A DNA stretch of 64,000 nt from the NCBI GenBank assembly GCA_023512835.1, contig CM042092.1, positions 48,140,400-48,204,399 on the forward strand. Direction: 5' to 3'. The position numbers and the translations under genes are program-made. The stretch is from Taxillus chinensis. Taxonomy: Eukaryota; Streptophyta; Magnoliopsida; Santalales; Loranthaceae. Under the pieces are notes generated by a model that saw only the letters and a program-made list of their open reading frames with translations, was not told the origin of the DNA and did not search any database. Of the stretch, positions 11,617 through 23,377 are shown piece after piece. Position 1 is the stretch's first letter, and each line of letters begins with the position of its first letter.

Positions 11617-13560
11617 GCTGCCCCTCTTTGTGCACTGTTTGTATACAAACAACGTACAAAGATAAAAGGGAGTCATTTTGGACGGGTTGGAGCACTTACC
11701 TGACTTACCTAGAGGAAGAAGTGCGACGGTTGGGTTTGTCCCCGAGAGGGAAAAGGAGCTTCACAGGCCGGTGTGCTTGGATAATACCTTGATGAGGCAT
11801 CTAAGGCCGCTTGATACCGGAGATTGAAAGCCTACAACAATGACAGGCTTGAACTGAAAAAGAGAAAAGGCCTACAACAATGATGGTCTTGAATTGAAAA
11901 CTGAAAGGCCCACAGCAACGATAGGCTCGAATTGAAAAATGGAAAAAGGCCCACAACAATGATGGTCTTGAATTGAAAACTGAAAGGCCCACAGCAACGA
12001 TAGGCTCGAATTAAAAATGGAAAAAGGCCCACAACAACGATGGTCTTGAATTGAAAACGGATAGCCCACAGCAACGATGGGCTTGAACTGAAAATGGATA
12101 GCCCACAGCAACGATAGGCTTAAAGTGAAAACGGGAAAGCTCACAGCAACGATAGGCTTAAAGTGAAAATGGAAAAGCCCACAACAACGATAGGCTTAAA
12201 CGGAAAAATGAAAGGCCCACTGCAACGATAGGCTTGAATTGAAAATGGAAAGCCCACAGCAACGATAGGCTTGAATTGAAAACGGATAGCCCACAAAGAA
12301 CGATAGGCTTGAATTGAAAAATGGTAGCCCACAAGAACGATAGGCTTGAATTGAAAATGAATAGCCCACAGCAACGATAGGCTTGAATTGGGAAGACTTG
12401 TTGGAGACATCAAATGGTATTTGGGGAAATGCTTTAAGGAATTGGTGAGTTTGGGAAGTAACCTAATTTAAGCTCCCTCTACGAGTTCACTCAAGGAGAT
12501 CGCTCTACGAGGTGACCCAAAATGGGAAAAGGTTGTCGAGTGCCAAAAGGATGCGTTTAGACTTTGGGGCAATTGCAAGGAAAGAGTTGTACAGTTGAAC
12601 GAAGAAAGCTAGGATAGCTTGAAGAGAAGTTTGCTGAATATGAGCTCCTAGGATCTCCAGAGGCAAGAACATTCCCGCAATTACAGAGTATGTTGAATGT
12701 ATGCCAATGATGCATGGAATGCAATGTGTCGTATGCGGGGATGCATAAACCTCAACTTGTGGTGAAATACGATGCAATGTGATGCCGTGCGATGTATGCA
12801 TTGAATGCCACGTGATGTATCACTGAGGGTTTGGCCGTTGTTGGAGAGGTTGGCTAACATTCAACTTGTTGGGGAATAACGTTCTCTTTGGATGGAAAGT
12901 CCGTCCTGTCTTTGCTGGGGAACTCCCTATTGTGCACGAAGGGTCTATTAAAATTCGCTTTGCCATATTGAGGAGATTGATTTGACGGCTTCTCTCGGGG
13001 ATAGTGATATCCCAGTGGAGATATGAGTACTCCGAATTGGGGGCTTTAAGTTGTTTGGGGATTTTGAGCTTGGCCCTACTCATAAGGCAATGCTAGAAGA
13101 GCTTACTGGGGATTTAAGATGTTCTACTCAAACGTGAAATGAAAACGATGTAACATGATTAAAGAGATAAAAAGATTTTTGCTGGTTTAATTCCACAAAA
13201 CATATTTATATCATAAAAAGTGTCCTATTGTCATAATCTGATAAATAGAATCGCAAGCCTTTAAAAGCATAATGTACAAATTTGATTCGAGTGTGCCGCA
13301 GGTTTGACCAAGTCTTCCACTGTTTGCGATCGTTGTTTTTGGATGATGTTGTCTCTACCGCTTGCAAATGCACCCTATTTGTTGTGGTCCTAATCCTTTC
13401 GGTTTCAGGTCGAACCGATTTCACCCTTCAAGATTTATTGTTGGCTTTGTATTTTACCCTTGGTGCCCTTTCGGGTTTTCACCAAGTCCGCCTTTTTTTT
13501 CTTTTTGGCTTTGGTTGGAGCTTTGTATTTTACCCTTGGTGCCCTTTTGGGTTTTCACCA
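11617..13560 (-). other. Ogre copy B: polypurine tract and 3' noncoding region
   Basis: The minus-strand purine tract AAAGAGGGGCAGC (11617-11629) abuts the 3' LTR. To its right is noncoding sequence with a 38 bp tandem array (11831-12400), then unremarkable sequence. At 13440-13560 a direct duplication repeats ACCCTTGGTGCCCTTT and GGGTTTTCACCAAGTCCGC. Copy C has the matching phrase at 58132-58165. I see no domain in the short frames here. Confidence 0.7.
11831..12400. repeat. Tandem array, about 15 units of ~38 bp
   Basis: Units follow GCCCACAGCAACGATAGGCTT plus GAATTGAAAAYGGA. I counted unit starts near 11831, 11870, 11909, 11950, 11989, 12029, 12064, 12101, 12141, 12179, 12217, 12251, 12290, 12327 and 12365. 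The unit is close to a multiple of three minus one, so all frames stay open, which explains the several overlapping minus-strand frames here. Confidence 0.85.
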
Positions 13561-14405
13561 AGTCCGCTCATTACAGGAATGAGAATCTTGTTGGGAGACA
13601 TGAGAGTTAAGCATAAAACTTTTTGACGGCGTCACTATTCACTGGATTAGGAAGCTCATCTCCGTCCATTTTGGCAAGGATCAATGCGCCTCCCGAGAAT
13701 GCTTTTTTCACAACATATGGGCCTTCATAATTGGGAGTCCACTTTCCTCGATGGTCATGCTGGATTGGCAAGATCTTCTTGAGGACAAGATCACCCTCTT
13801 GAAAGCTTCGGGCTTCACCTTTTTATTGTAATTGTTCATCATTCTCTGTTGATACGGTGTCCTCTTGCTAATCGCCGCCAGGCGCTTGCCCTCAATTAAA
13901 TTCAACTGCTCATAACGACTTCGGGCCCATTCTGCTTCTTCGAGCTGAGTATCCTTAAGTACTCGGAGAGAAGGTATCTCCACTTCGACCGGTAGGACTG
14001 CTTCCATGCCATAGACCAAAGAAAATGGAGTTGCCCCAGTCAATGTACACACTGAGGTACGATAAGCATGCAAAGCGTAAGGTAGCTTCTCGTGCCAATC
14101 TTTGTACGTTTCGGTCATCTTTCTGATAATGTTCTTGATGTTCTTGTTGGCTGCCTCGACTGCTCCATTCATCTTTGGGCGATAGGGGGTCGAGTTGCGG
14201 TGTTGAATTTTGTATGTTTCGCACAACCTCCCTATCATCCGGCTGTTCAAATTGGCAGCATTGTCCGTTATGATCTGCTCGGGAAGACCATATCGGCATA
14301 TGATGTTGTTCCGTATAAATTGAAATACCACAGCTTGTGTGACATTAGCGTATGATGCTGCTTCTACCCACTTGGTGAAGTAATCAATGGATACCAAAAT
14401 GAAAC
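13561..14405 (-). pseudogene. Ogre B pol repeat unit A, part 1: integrase catalytic core and C-terminus
   Basis: The reading frame starts at 14397, right beside the Sirevirus insertion, with IDYFTKWVEA and continues through the second catalytic Asp (ITDNAAN), a 35-residue spacer and the catalytic Glu (GAVEAANK). Near 13820 the frame shifts where this copy reads TTCGGGC and units B and C read TTCTGGGC, so the integrase C-terminal domain (ending VKKFYA in the other units) is out of frame. The first part of this integrase is at 27348 and beyond, on the other side of the insertion. Confidence 0.85.
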
Positions 14406-15680
14406 TGATGGTCCCTTGGAGCCTAAAGGGGGGGGTGAATAGGCTCTTATTCGAACTCTTTCTTTTCTCTCAAGACACAAAGACTTATCTAGTTTAAGTG
14501 ATAATATCACTGCGGAAGATAACCAGATAGTGGAAGTATTTTGTTTTATTATCACAAAGTGATTACAACAAAATAGAAGCAAACACTCTCTTACACTCTG
14601 TTTACAACTTTGAATTCACACGCTAGCCAAGTGCCTTTTCTATTTTTGCACTTCTTCGCTCTAGCTCACTCACTTTACAAGAAGTATAAGTATGAATATT
14701 TATACAAAACATTCCTAAGAGACAACCTTGGAACTTGAAGTTCCGGAATGCGTTCCGCACTAACTATCCCTCGGTAATCTATCTGCCTTGACTGCTGCGG
14801 ATTGTGGAGCTCAAGATCTTGGATTTGAAGAGTATAAGTGTCTTTGTGAGTTCCGAGATACAATTAAGGTTGTGTCCACATATCCGGATGATCCACGTGT
14901 AAGATTCTTCTTGTTCTAAATGCATTCTTCTTACATCGGGACAAGCACGAGCCGATAACTTTAAATGCGGTTTCATTGGAGCAATGTCTTCTTGGTCCGG
15001 TGTAATTTTCCTTACTCCGTAGTTAATGAAGCTCGGAACCTTACTCCGTGTCGTGGTTGCTTACTCCGTATCTATTCAGGACTAGAATCCTTAGTCCGTG
15101 TCGCGCTTCCTTACTCCGCATGTAAGTTCCTTACTCCGTATGTAAGTTCCTTACTCCGTATGTAAGTTCCTTACTCCGTGTGTAAGTTCCTTACTCCGTG
15201 TGTAAGTTCCTTACTCCGTGTGTAAGTTCCTTACTCCGTATGTAAGTTCCTTACTCCGTATGTAAGTTCCTTACTCCGTGTGTAAGTTCCTTACTCCGTG
15301 TGTAAGTTCCTTACTCCGTATGTAAGTTCCTTACTCCGTATGTAAGTTCCTTACTCCGTATGTAAGTTCCTTACTCCGGGCGAGTAATAAGTCCGGATTC
15401 CTTACTCCGCATCTATTTTCCTTACTCCGCACTTATTTTCCTTACTCCGCACTTATTTTCCTTACTCCGCACTTATCGTTACTTGGTTATTTACCAAGTG
15501 TTTGACGACACTAACTCTTGTCCGGATCAGGATTATGTATCCTGTCCTTAGCTTTGCTCTCACGAGTGCATCTTTGGATTAGTGACATACCTTCTGCAAT
15601 GATCAAATAAACACAAAAGATCTCAGATCAAATTACATAAGGCTTTAACGGCATTATCCAAATTCGGGTTTGATCCAACA
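14406..15680 (-). repeat. Sirevirus 3' LTR
   Basis: 1275 bp, almost identical to 26065-27342. Several of the differences are small changes at CAG/CTG (for example GTGTCGTGG here versus GTGTCAGTGG there). Contains 13 copies of a 20 bp minisatellite. Confidence 0.9.
15121..15380. repeat. 20 bp minisatellite, 13 units, in the Sirevirus LTR
   Basis: Thirteen exact-length units TGTAAGTTCCTTACTCCGTA with A/G variation at the last base and a terminal GGG variant. The other LTR has 13 units in 26781-27040. The half-unit CTTACTCCG also occurs, irregularly spaced, in the solo LTR at 5430-6850 and in 59785-61142, so the array expanded from a scattered motif. Confidence 0.92.
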
Positions 15681-15698
15681 ATCTCCCCCAATTATGGA
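15681..15698 (-). other. Sirevirus polypurine tract
   Basis: Minus-strand TTGGGGGAGAT directly before the LTR start TGTTGGATC, the standard plus-strand primer position. Confidence 0.8.
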
Positions 15699-15823
15699 TA
15701 TGCCTAAACCCTTTGTAATCTGATCCTGGTAAGCGATGCAAACGAATATCATACGAATATACACCACAACCAATTTCATTGATCAGCAACTAAATACAAA
15801 TCAGCCTTAATACTGATTTTTCA

Positions 15824-18585
15824 CTAAGGTACATAAGGCTTACTATACTTGAAGATCATAGTTGCTGCCTTCTCTCTTAGCTCCATTGTCTGCGCATCGT
15901 AAAGGTGGAGTGTTGGCTCCAATGTTTGTCCACGATTAAGAACGATTTGATGAAATGACAAACAAAGGCTCCGCAGCCTATCTCCATCCGGCTGTTGTGG
16001 CACTTGCTTCTTGCCCCGGAATGTCGCCTTGAGTTTCTCGGTAGAGCGCGAGGGGTGTGATACCCAACTCTTCATATAGTCCGGCTTTCTTCACGGCTTC
16101 GGTTAGTCCGAGACACGGAGGTTCCCATTGATTCTTCCTAACGAAGTGCTCCACAATCTGATGAGAATCAATGAGAATCATCTCGCTTGGATTGAATCAT
16201 GAAGACAGCCCATCATGAAGTGTGGCGACATGATCCGGTACGGAATGAGGATGGTTGAGAGAGTTTTCCATGGCTTGCTATCTTCAGCGCTTCCGTCGAT
16301 GTAAGTCCGAATTAACTCCACACCTGGGAAGATAGCCCTCATTCCAACATGGCAGAACTTCAAACAAGTGCCCATCTTCGTAAAGAGATGGAAACGGCCT
16401 CATCTCCATTTTAGCGACTCTCGAGAAGTTATCAATGTCTTCGTAGTAAAGAGTCCTTTCTCCGAACAAAGAGTCCGAATGTCGGACGGAGAGAAAGGAT
16501 ACATTTCGAAAGACATCGTCTCTCGGCAGACGACGCAAAGATAGGCCTTCATTGCCTTGCGCAAGCTTCCATCCGCATCGGACGGGTCAAACTCCGCATA
16601 GGATGGGAGGAAGGTACCAGCTTGGGATGAAGAGGATGGAGGAGGAGCTGGAGGTGCGGGAGAGGAGCTAGGTTGAGAGAAGCGGCTTCGTTTGGGAATT
16701 TGAACTCCCCGAAGCACCGAAGTGGCGGGTCGCTTCTCGGTCCGGGAAGATGGTTGTGGGGCGAAGGAGTAGATGGATCGGATGACACTTTCTCCCCCGG
16801 TTTGGCAGATCGCCGGGAAGCAACGGGAGGACGAGCCATCGTATGCGCCGGATCCGCGAAGGAAGTAGATAGTGAATGAACGGAGGTGGCGACAAGATCC
16901 ATTTTCTCGCTCAATGGAAGTGGAGGAGTCGGTGAGGGCGGAGAGTAGTTGGGCGCCGAGGGCATCAACTTTGGCGGCGATGGCGGAAATTTGGGCGCTT
17001 TGAGCGTGAGCATGGCGGTCCACTGAGCGGAAAGCACAAGATCGGAGTGGACCGTGCCAAAGAGGCACGCCCAAGGGCTAACTCCTGGAGCTTTGGAGGA
17101 CTCCCCCGCATGAACAGGAGCAGGAGTGCGGTGGGCGGAGGAGTCCGCAGGAGTAGCGAAGCCGAAGAGAGCATCCGGAGCATCGAGGCATCCGGAGCTT
17201 CGGAGGCATCCGGAGCATTGGAGGCATCCGGAGCAAGAGACCCGCTTTGACCAGACAAGTCAACTACGGGAATCGCGGCGGCAGGAGAAGAGGGCCCAGC
17301 CTTAGCAGGAGAAGGACTTCGGGTAGCGGGGGCGGGCCCGAGGGTGTAGGGAACGACACATCGGGAATGGCGGCCGGCGTAAGAAAGCCGTGGTCCGATT
17401 CCAGATGATCATAGTCTCCGGGGATTGGGTATTGCGTGTGTAAAACACCCGGAGATCGTTGTCGGAATGGAGGAGGTGTGGGCTAGGCCGAAACGGAGCC
17501 GGAGGTCCGTTAAGGTGACGGCGGAGAGATGGTCAAGGTAATCTCGGGGTTGAGGTAGAGGAGGCAAGGGGGGCTTCGGGAGAAGCGGCCGGGACATCAG
17601 CGGTGGCGGCGGCAACGGCGGTATCAACCGCAGCGGCTATAGCGGATGTGGAGGGAGTGGGGACATCGCAGCAGAGGGGGGCCCGAGGAAACGGCTCTCG
17701 ACGCACCGCGCCGAGAGGGCCCCGCAACCTCGGACGGTTCAGCACGGACGCTTGGCCGGGAGGCCCGTGAGTGGGAGGGCGCAGCTACGGACCGAATCCG
17801 GGAGGATCGGTGTACGAAGCCGACCTCGGGGGCTTGGGCGTCGGAGGGGTCACCACCGGAGCCGCCTTGTTGTTCCGAGGCAGGCGAGCGCGGAGAGCTA
17901 CCGTGGGTCGGCGAGCGGTCATGTTTCCGTCCGGCGTAAGGTGACGAAGATAAAGAGCCGAGGGAAACGAGACAGCATCAACTTGGGCGAAATGGTCCGG
18001 ACGAAGATGCCGGAAGACAATGCCGAGGATGCGCCCATAGGAATGGTTTTTGGGACCATTCCGTAGCAAACGAAATAAGAACATCCCCCAATCCATCGGA
18101 AGACCTTCAAAAACGCCGTACATGGCCAGTAGAAGATCGTACGGACCGAGTCCAGGGGCTGATGTGCGAGCCGGAAGGCATCGACTTAGAATAGTCGCCA
18201 TACATCGATAGCGACCCTGGAAGGATTTCACCTTGTATTCCTTCCCTTTGGATGTGCACCCCATAGAAGCCGCCATCGGTTCGGCATCCGGACGCTGTGG
18301 TTCACCAAGAGGAAGGTGAAGAGCGGCGCGGAGAACAGCCGGAGTGATGATGATGGATTCGCCGCGGACATGAGAGGTTATGGAATCGGTAGTGCGGCGA
18401 ATCCGTTGGTAATACTCAAGAATGTCATCGATAAAAAGATCGATGGGATTGGAGACCAGGTTGAGTATGTGCGAGGCTTCAAGAAGAGGGCGAAGATGGT
18501 GAAACCAATCCGGAGGATTAGAAACAGCATTCCAATCAACTAGATGGCCAGGATTAACGCCGGAAAGAAAGATTCTGGGTGCCAT
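15824..18585 (-). pseudogene. Accessory gene: plant-transposon-protein-like N-terminus plus Ulp1/C48 protease-like C-terminus
   Basis: Not part of standard gag-pol. It starts with ATG at 18585 (MAPRIFLSGV) and the first frame runs to 17785 (266 aa); its middle (AASMGC, CMATILSRC, YDLLLAMY, FLFRLLRNG, RHLTPDG) matches 62894-64000 almost phrase by phrase and resembles the putative plant transposon protein family. A Pro/Ser/Ala-rich middle follows (17745-16549), broken across frames. The C-terminus (16540-15824) is Ulp1-like: SPHF (His, about 16220), ILIDSH (Asp, about 16170), VPQQPDG (Gln, about 15998), and the catalytic-Cys phrase GCGAFVC, which lies one frame off behind an AGGCTGC that probably was AGCTGC. 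It ends KYSKPYVP, identical to the other Sirevirus. A cysteine protease acting on SUMO or a similar tag is the likely family role; activity in this copy is doubtful. Confidence 0.75.
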
Positions 18586-18700
18586 TGCGGATTCGATGGG
18601 AAGGAAAAGAGGAAAGGTGAGGTCTTGACAGTAGAAGGAGCAACGAGAGGGTTAGGGATTTGAAATAAGCAATACTCGTGCTTCGCAGGAATGATCCGAA

Positions 18701-18708
18701 CATATAAG
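18701..18708 (-). promoter_or_regulatory. Possible TATA-like element upstream of the accessory gene
   Basis: Minus-strand CTTATATG about 115 bp before the ATG at 18585, followed by pyrimidine-rich leader-like sequence. This placement parallels the clearer TATA box before the related gene at 47860. Weak on its own. Confidence 0.3.
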
Positions 18709-20190
18709 ACCAAGTCCGCAAATGTCAGCGGGTCTAGGAATGTGGGAGTGAGGTGGGGACCCGCGCGACATGCCGATGTCATTTGTCCGGATATCGAGGC
18801 GTCTCCGAATAAAACGATGTCGTGGAGACCGCATGACCAAGTAGCGATGACAACTGGTTGCCATCCAGGAGAAGTGTGTGTGCAACCCGAGATAGGCATT
18901 TAATGAATCATCATTATTCCTCCTCAAAAGCATGCGACATATGAGTATACGTGGATTGTCACAATTGAACAAAGTCGAGTCCAGGAGGAAAGAGCCGACA
19001 CTCATCCTGGAGTTAATAATATTCGTGAAAGAGTATCCGGATGAATAATAGACCTTATCCGTCGTAAAAACGAGTTTGGTGAGAATGTAGAGTAGATTCC
19101 TTTGCAATCAATAAGTCAAAGAGAAGAGAAGTACCACAACACTTCAAATCCGAGACTATGGACTGGATTTATCAATACAGTTGCAAAGAAAATCTGAACC
19201 TGTAGCTAAATAAAAATATCCTGAAAATACAAAAGCTTAACAGGCAAAGATTAGTACAGATTAGAGAAGATAATCAATGAAAAACAACATAATCCGAACT
19301 AATAAGAAACAGAACTCATGCATGGCTAAGAATGTAGTAGACGTACGCAATGTGAACTTGATCAATATTACCGAGTCAGGGCATATGTCGAGATAGCAAT
19401 ACACAGGTTCATATAGGTCAACATAACGAAACCGTCTTGCTGAACAACCGTAGCTAAGATTAATTAAAGGTCAAATGATTTGGCTTCATTAGGATTCATG
19501 AGTGTGAGATGAAAAGGTGAACACATGTCAAAAGAATGCAGATGATTAATCGATTAAAATGCATGGTTGAAGGAAGAACATACATCCACACATGCCACTT
19601 TTCCGATTTAAAACAAGCATGTCCAATCAGATCCGGAAGTAATAGCGTAGAGAAGGGAGAATCCGAGACATATTAGGGGTTCATTGCTGCTCCCCCGTAG
19701 ATCATTTAATCCTCTCAATGAAAAGCTCCCCCTCAGATAGACAATCAAGGAAAAAGGTCATGAGACATATACGGGGGGTATTCTTGAATAAAATATAAAG
19801 CATTTTCTCCCCCGTAGATTGTGCAATCCTCTCGGTTGACCGTTCCAATTTGTAGTTCAAAGACTGTCTATCTTATTAGAAGACTATACTTGAAGCCGAT
19901 CGAAATGCGTTTGTGTATTCATCCACCAGGCATTCCAAGCTAGCCCATTTCACTCCTTCAACTATGCACGTTAATGGAGTAATCTAAATGAACATGCTTT
20001 GATCATGTGGTGATTAATGGATATGAAGATCATGAATCCGATCGAGGTAAATCATATAAACTGTAATTAAGTTAGCTTTAAACGACTTCAGTCGGAAACG
20101 CAAGCATCCTCCCACAATGAGGTTGAGATTAACATCGAAACATGGAACCGTGGAGTCGGTAAGTATGATCAGCAATGCGGTCTTTCTACT
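18709..20190 (-). other. Sirevirus noncoding stretch between RNase H and accessory gene, with internal purine tracts
   Basis: I see no supported coding domain. On the minus strand it carries at least three purine tracts like the terminal one: CTACGGGGGAG (about 19690-19700), CTGAGGGGGAG (19726-19736) and CTACGGGGGAG (19807-19817). Multiplied purine tracts are a described trait of Sireviruses. Together they mark the border between pol and the accessory region. Confidence 0.55.
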
Positions 20191-20279
20191 ACTTTCAGGA
20201 AACATACAATGCATGGTTTGTGAGAGAATATACTGTTGTGAAATTTAAATGAGAAACTATGCAGAGAAGTCGAGCATAC

Positions 20280-21770
20280 CTAGTTGGAAGAGTAGTTCGA
20301 AAACCTCGCATCAGGGAGGGGCTTTGTAAATATGTCTCGTAATTGATCTTCGGTGGCAACATGTTCCAGTGAAATATGCTTTTTAAGAACATGATCGCGT
20401 ATGAAGTGATACCTGACCTCAATGTGCTTCGTCTTAGGATGCATGACAGGATTGTTGCTGATGGCAATTGCACTAGTGTTGTCACGATAAAGTGGAATAG
20501 AGGACATGTGGAATCCGTAGTCGGTAAGTTGACTTTGCATCCAAAGTAGTCATGTCGCAACGAACTTCCAGAGCATGATATATTCCGCCTCAGCAAGGGT
20601 AGAGGTTGATACGGAATTCGCTTCTTCCTGAACCATGAGATCAATCTATTTCCAAGAAACCGACACGTACCGCTTGTGCTTTTCCTGTCGATGCGACATC
20701 CAGATAAGTCGGCATCGAGTACCCTGATAAGGTGAAGTTGGACTCCTTTGAGTACCGAGTCCCAAATTCATCGTCCCTTTGAGATACCTTAAGATCCGTT
20801 TTACATGAAGCATATGTGACTCCTTGGGATTCGCCTGATATCGTGCACAAATGCAAGTTGCAAACATAATGTCCGGGCGACTTGTTGTAAGATAGAGCAA
20901 GGATCCGATCATCCTCTCGTAGTCGGTCACATTTACCGATATGCCGTCCATATCCGGATCTAACTTGGCACCGACAGGCATTGGAGTTTTGACGGGAGAT
21001 GAACCTTCCATACCAAACTTCTTAATAAGATCGCGAGTGTACTTAGCCTGATTGATAAAGATTCCTTCCTTTAATTGTTTGACTTCAATTCCAAGGAAGT
21101 AGGACAGTTCTCCCATCATGCTCATTTCAAACTTGCCTGTCATCAACTTAGCAAACTCTTCACAAAGCTTCGGATTTGTTGATCCGAAAATGATATCGTC
21201 CACGTATATTTGTACGATCGAGTGTGTCCTTTCTCTTGTCGTAGAAATAGGGTGGTATCTATCTTCCCTTTTTGGAAGTTATGAGCAAGTAGGAATTCGA
21301 CAAGTGTGTCGTACCAGGCTCTGGGAGCTTGCTTCAAACCATATAGAGCTTTCAAGTTTGTAGACAAGATGTCCTGCCTTAGGTTCAATGAAGCCGGGAG
21401 GTTGTTCAACATACACCTCCTCTTGAAGGTCTCCATTCAGGAATGCGCTCTTGACGTCCATTTGATAAACTATGAAGTTTTCATATGAAGCATACGCCGG
21501 AAACATTCGGATTGCCTCAAGTCTTGCGACCGGAGCAAAGGTTTCATCATAATCTATTCCCTCTTCTTGACGATATCCTTTGGCTACCAGTCTGGCTTTG
21601 TTCCGGATTACTATTCCATCCGTATCAAGTTTGTTCCGGAACACCCATTTAACGCCAATGATTTGCTGAGACTTAGGCCTTGGTACTAAGGTCCACACAT
21701 TATTTCTCTTAAATTGATTCAGTTCTTCTTGCATGGCTTCTATCCAGGTTTGAATCCTGAAGAGCTTCAT
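20280..21770 (-). pseudogene. Sirevirus reverse transcriptase and RNase H
   Basis: Read on the minus strand in several frames. 21770-21279 gives the fingers and palm start ([30 protein letters not shown], and [13 protein letters not shown] with the first catalytic Asp). 21436-21143 continues with [16 protein letters not shown]. 21203-20646 begins at MDDIIFGS, which holds the catalytic Asp pair, and runs through YFLGIEV, SLLYLTTSRPDI and RILRYLKGT. RNase H follows, with DNTSAIAISNNPVMH and TKHIEVRYHFIRDHV at 20540-20280. Frame changes near 21290, 21210, 20760 and 20540 break it as read. Confidence 0.88.
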
Positions 21771-22126
21771 CTACCACCTTTGGTTCTATTTGAGATAGAA
21801 AGCATGAGTGAAGACTCATGTTTGAGGTGGCTGCTCTTGTTCTTACACCAACAGTAGGATCACCAATCACTTGATCCGAGGGATGGTTTCGAGTCCATCT
21901 ATAATTCCGTGCGTGTGTTGGTTGTCCTTGAACAATTTGAAGCTCTTCCAGATTGGGTGGTTCAGTTGTATCAACTGGTTGGGCTTCGTCCGGAGTAGAT
22001 GTTTCCGTATTTAGAGGTACGGATGAACTGATTGGTTCTTCAACACTGTTTCTTTCGGTGTTAACTAGTCCGGACGGACTTGAAGGTGCTCCGGAATTTT
22101 GTGTATCTGCAGGAGTTTGTCCGGAG

Positions 22127-22200
22127 CTAAGTGGTAGTCCGGAGTTAAGTGGTAGTCCGGAGCTAAGTGGTAGTCCGGAGCTAAGTGGTAGTCCGGAGTC
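22127..22200. repeat. Short in-frame tandem repeat in the Sirevirus IN-RT linker
   Basis: Five tandem copies of an 18 bp unit GTCCGGAGCTAAGTGGTA (one with GTTAA), encoding repeated LSSG-type peptides on the minus strand. This is likely a flexible spacer between integrase and RT. Confidence 0.75.
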
Positions 22201-22389
22201 CGAGTCATCCGTAGCATCATCCACAAAATTCCGTTGTGTTTCGCGGATGCCACGTGGTTGGTCAGGATACCAGGTCGGGATGTGTAGCGGAATATTCATA
22301 AACTTTGAGTAATCGACGTTTCGTTTATGACTGCAGATTAGAATTTGAAGGACCGACTTTTGACCAATCGAGATTAGCTTCATCAAAGG

Positions 22390-23311
22390 TTACATGGATA
22401 GATTCTTCAACTTTAGAAAGTTTTCTATTGAAGACCCGATAAGCCTTGCTATGAAGTGAGTACCCGACAAAAATCCCATCATCGATTTTGGTTCAAATTT
22501 ATTCCGGGTCTCTTTGCCATTGATCAGTATGTAGCAAGTACATCCGAAGGCTCTGAAATGTGAAATTGAAGGTTTTCGACCTCTCCACATCTCATAGGGT
22601 GTTTTCATGGTAGATTTATTTATTAGAGTTCCGTTACGAACATAGCAGGCGGTGGACACAGCTTGACCCATAGACCGAGAGGAAGCATTGCCCCTGCTAA
22701 CATGGATCTACCAGCTTCAACTAAAGTTCGATTCTTGCGCTCGGCTACCCCATTTTGTTGTGGGGTTCTGGGCGCGAAAAAGTCATGTTGTATGCCCTGT
22801 TCGGAACAATATGATCTCATTTCGGAAAAATCAAATTCGGACCATGATCACTCCTGATGCATTTAATGCTCGGTCCTTGTGAGTTGCTTATCCAGTTGAA
22901 GAGATCTACAAGATGTTCAAAAGTTTGATCCTTTGATTTCAGGAACATCACCCATGTGTATCTGGTGAAATCATCGATAACCACAAGGGTATATCTCGCA
23001 CCAGACTAGTGATGAAACAGATATATGGACCACATAGGTCCATATGAAGAAGTTGCGAGAGGAGCAATTATTGAGTTAACCGATTTGCTCTTAAAGCCGT
23101 GTTTGGTCCGTTTACCAAGTTGGCATTCTCGACGAGAGTGTCTCTGGAGAACTTGAGTTTGGGTAGACCAGGTGACAAGATCAAGTGATGCTAATTTAGA
23201 CAAAGTCTTAAAGTTCAAATGTGCGCATCGCTTGTGCCATAACCAACTATCTTCATCTGTTTGCTTTCGTGAGGAAACATACAAGGTCGAAGAATTATTT
23301 CTTAAGACCAC
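22390..23311 (-). pseudogene. Sirevirus GAG-pre-integrase and integrase domains
   Basis: The minus strand 23311-23006 contains the zinc-binding pre-integrase segment (WLWHKRCAHLNFKTLSKLA). Integrase core pieces follow: 22820-22623 has FFAPRTPQQNGVAERKNRT with the catalytic Glu in NGVAE. 22671-22390 has the C-terminal part (YEMWRGRKPSISHFRAFGC, ILINGKETRNKFEPKS). The core region with the first two catalytic Asp residues (about 22830-23010) is spread over short frames and I could not read it through. 22386-21709 is the Ser/Pro-rich linker toward RT, with a five-fold repeat of a PLSSGL-like unit. Confidence 0.8.
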
Positions 23312-23377
23312 CGAGTATATGTCCCCATCTCTTGATCCGGATAACTTAACATCTCCAGGATAAGTTTTCTCTTCTTG

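Noticed and set aside
11801..12413. Stacked minus-strand frames rich in Cys, Phe and Leu
   Set aside because: Products of the 38 bp tandem array; not conserved and without start context.
15101..15480. Regular 20 bp direct repeats that could look like a CRISPR array
   Set aside because: The units are directly adjacent without unique spacers and lie within an LTR of a plant retrotransposon; it is a minisatellite.
14406..15680. Independent solo LTR in Ogre B rather than part of a full element
   Set aside because: The partner LTR at 26065-27342 and identical GAAAC duplication at the outer ends prove one 12.9 kb insertion.
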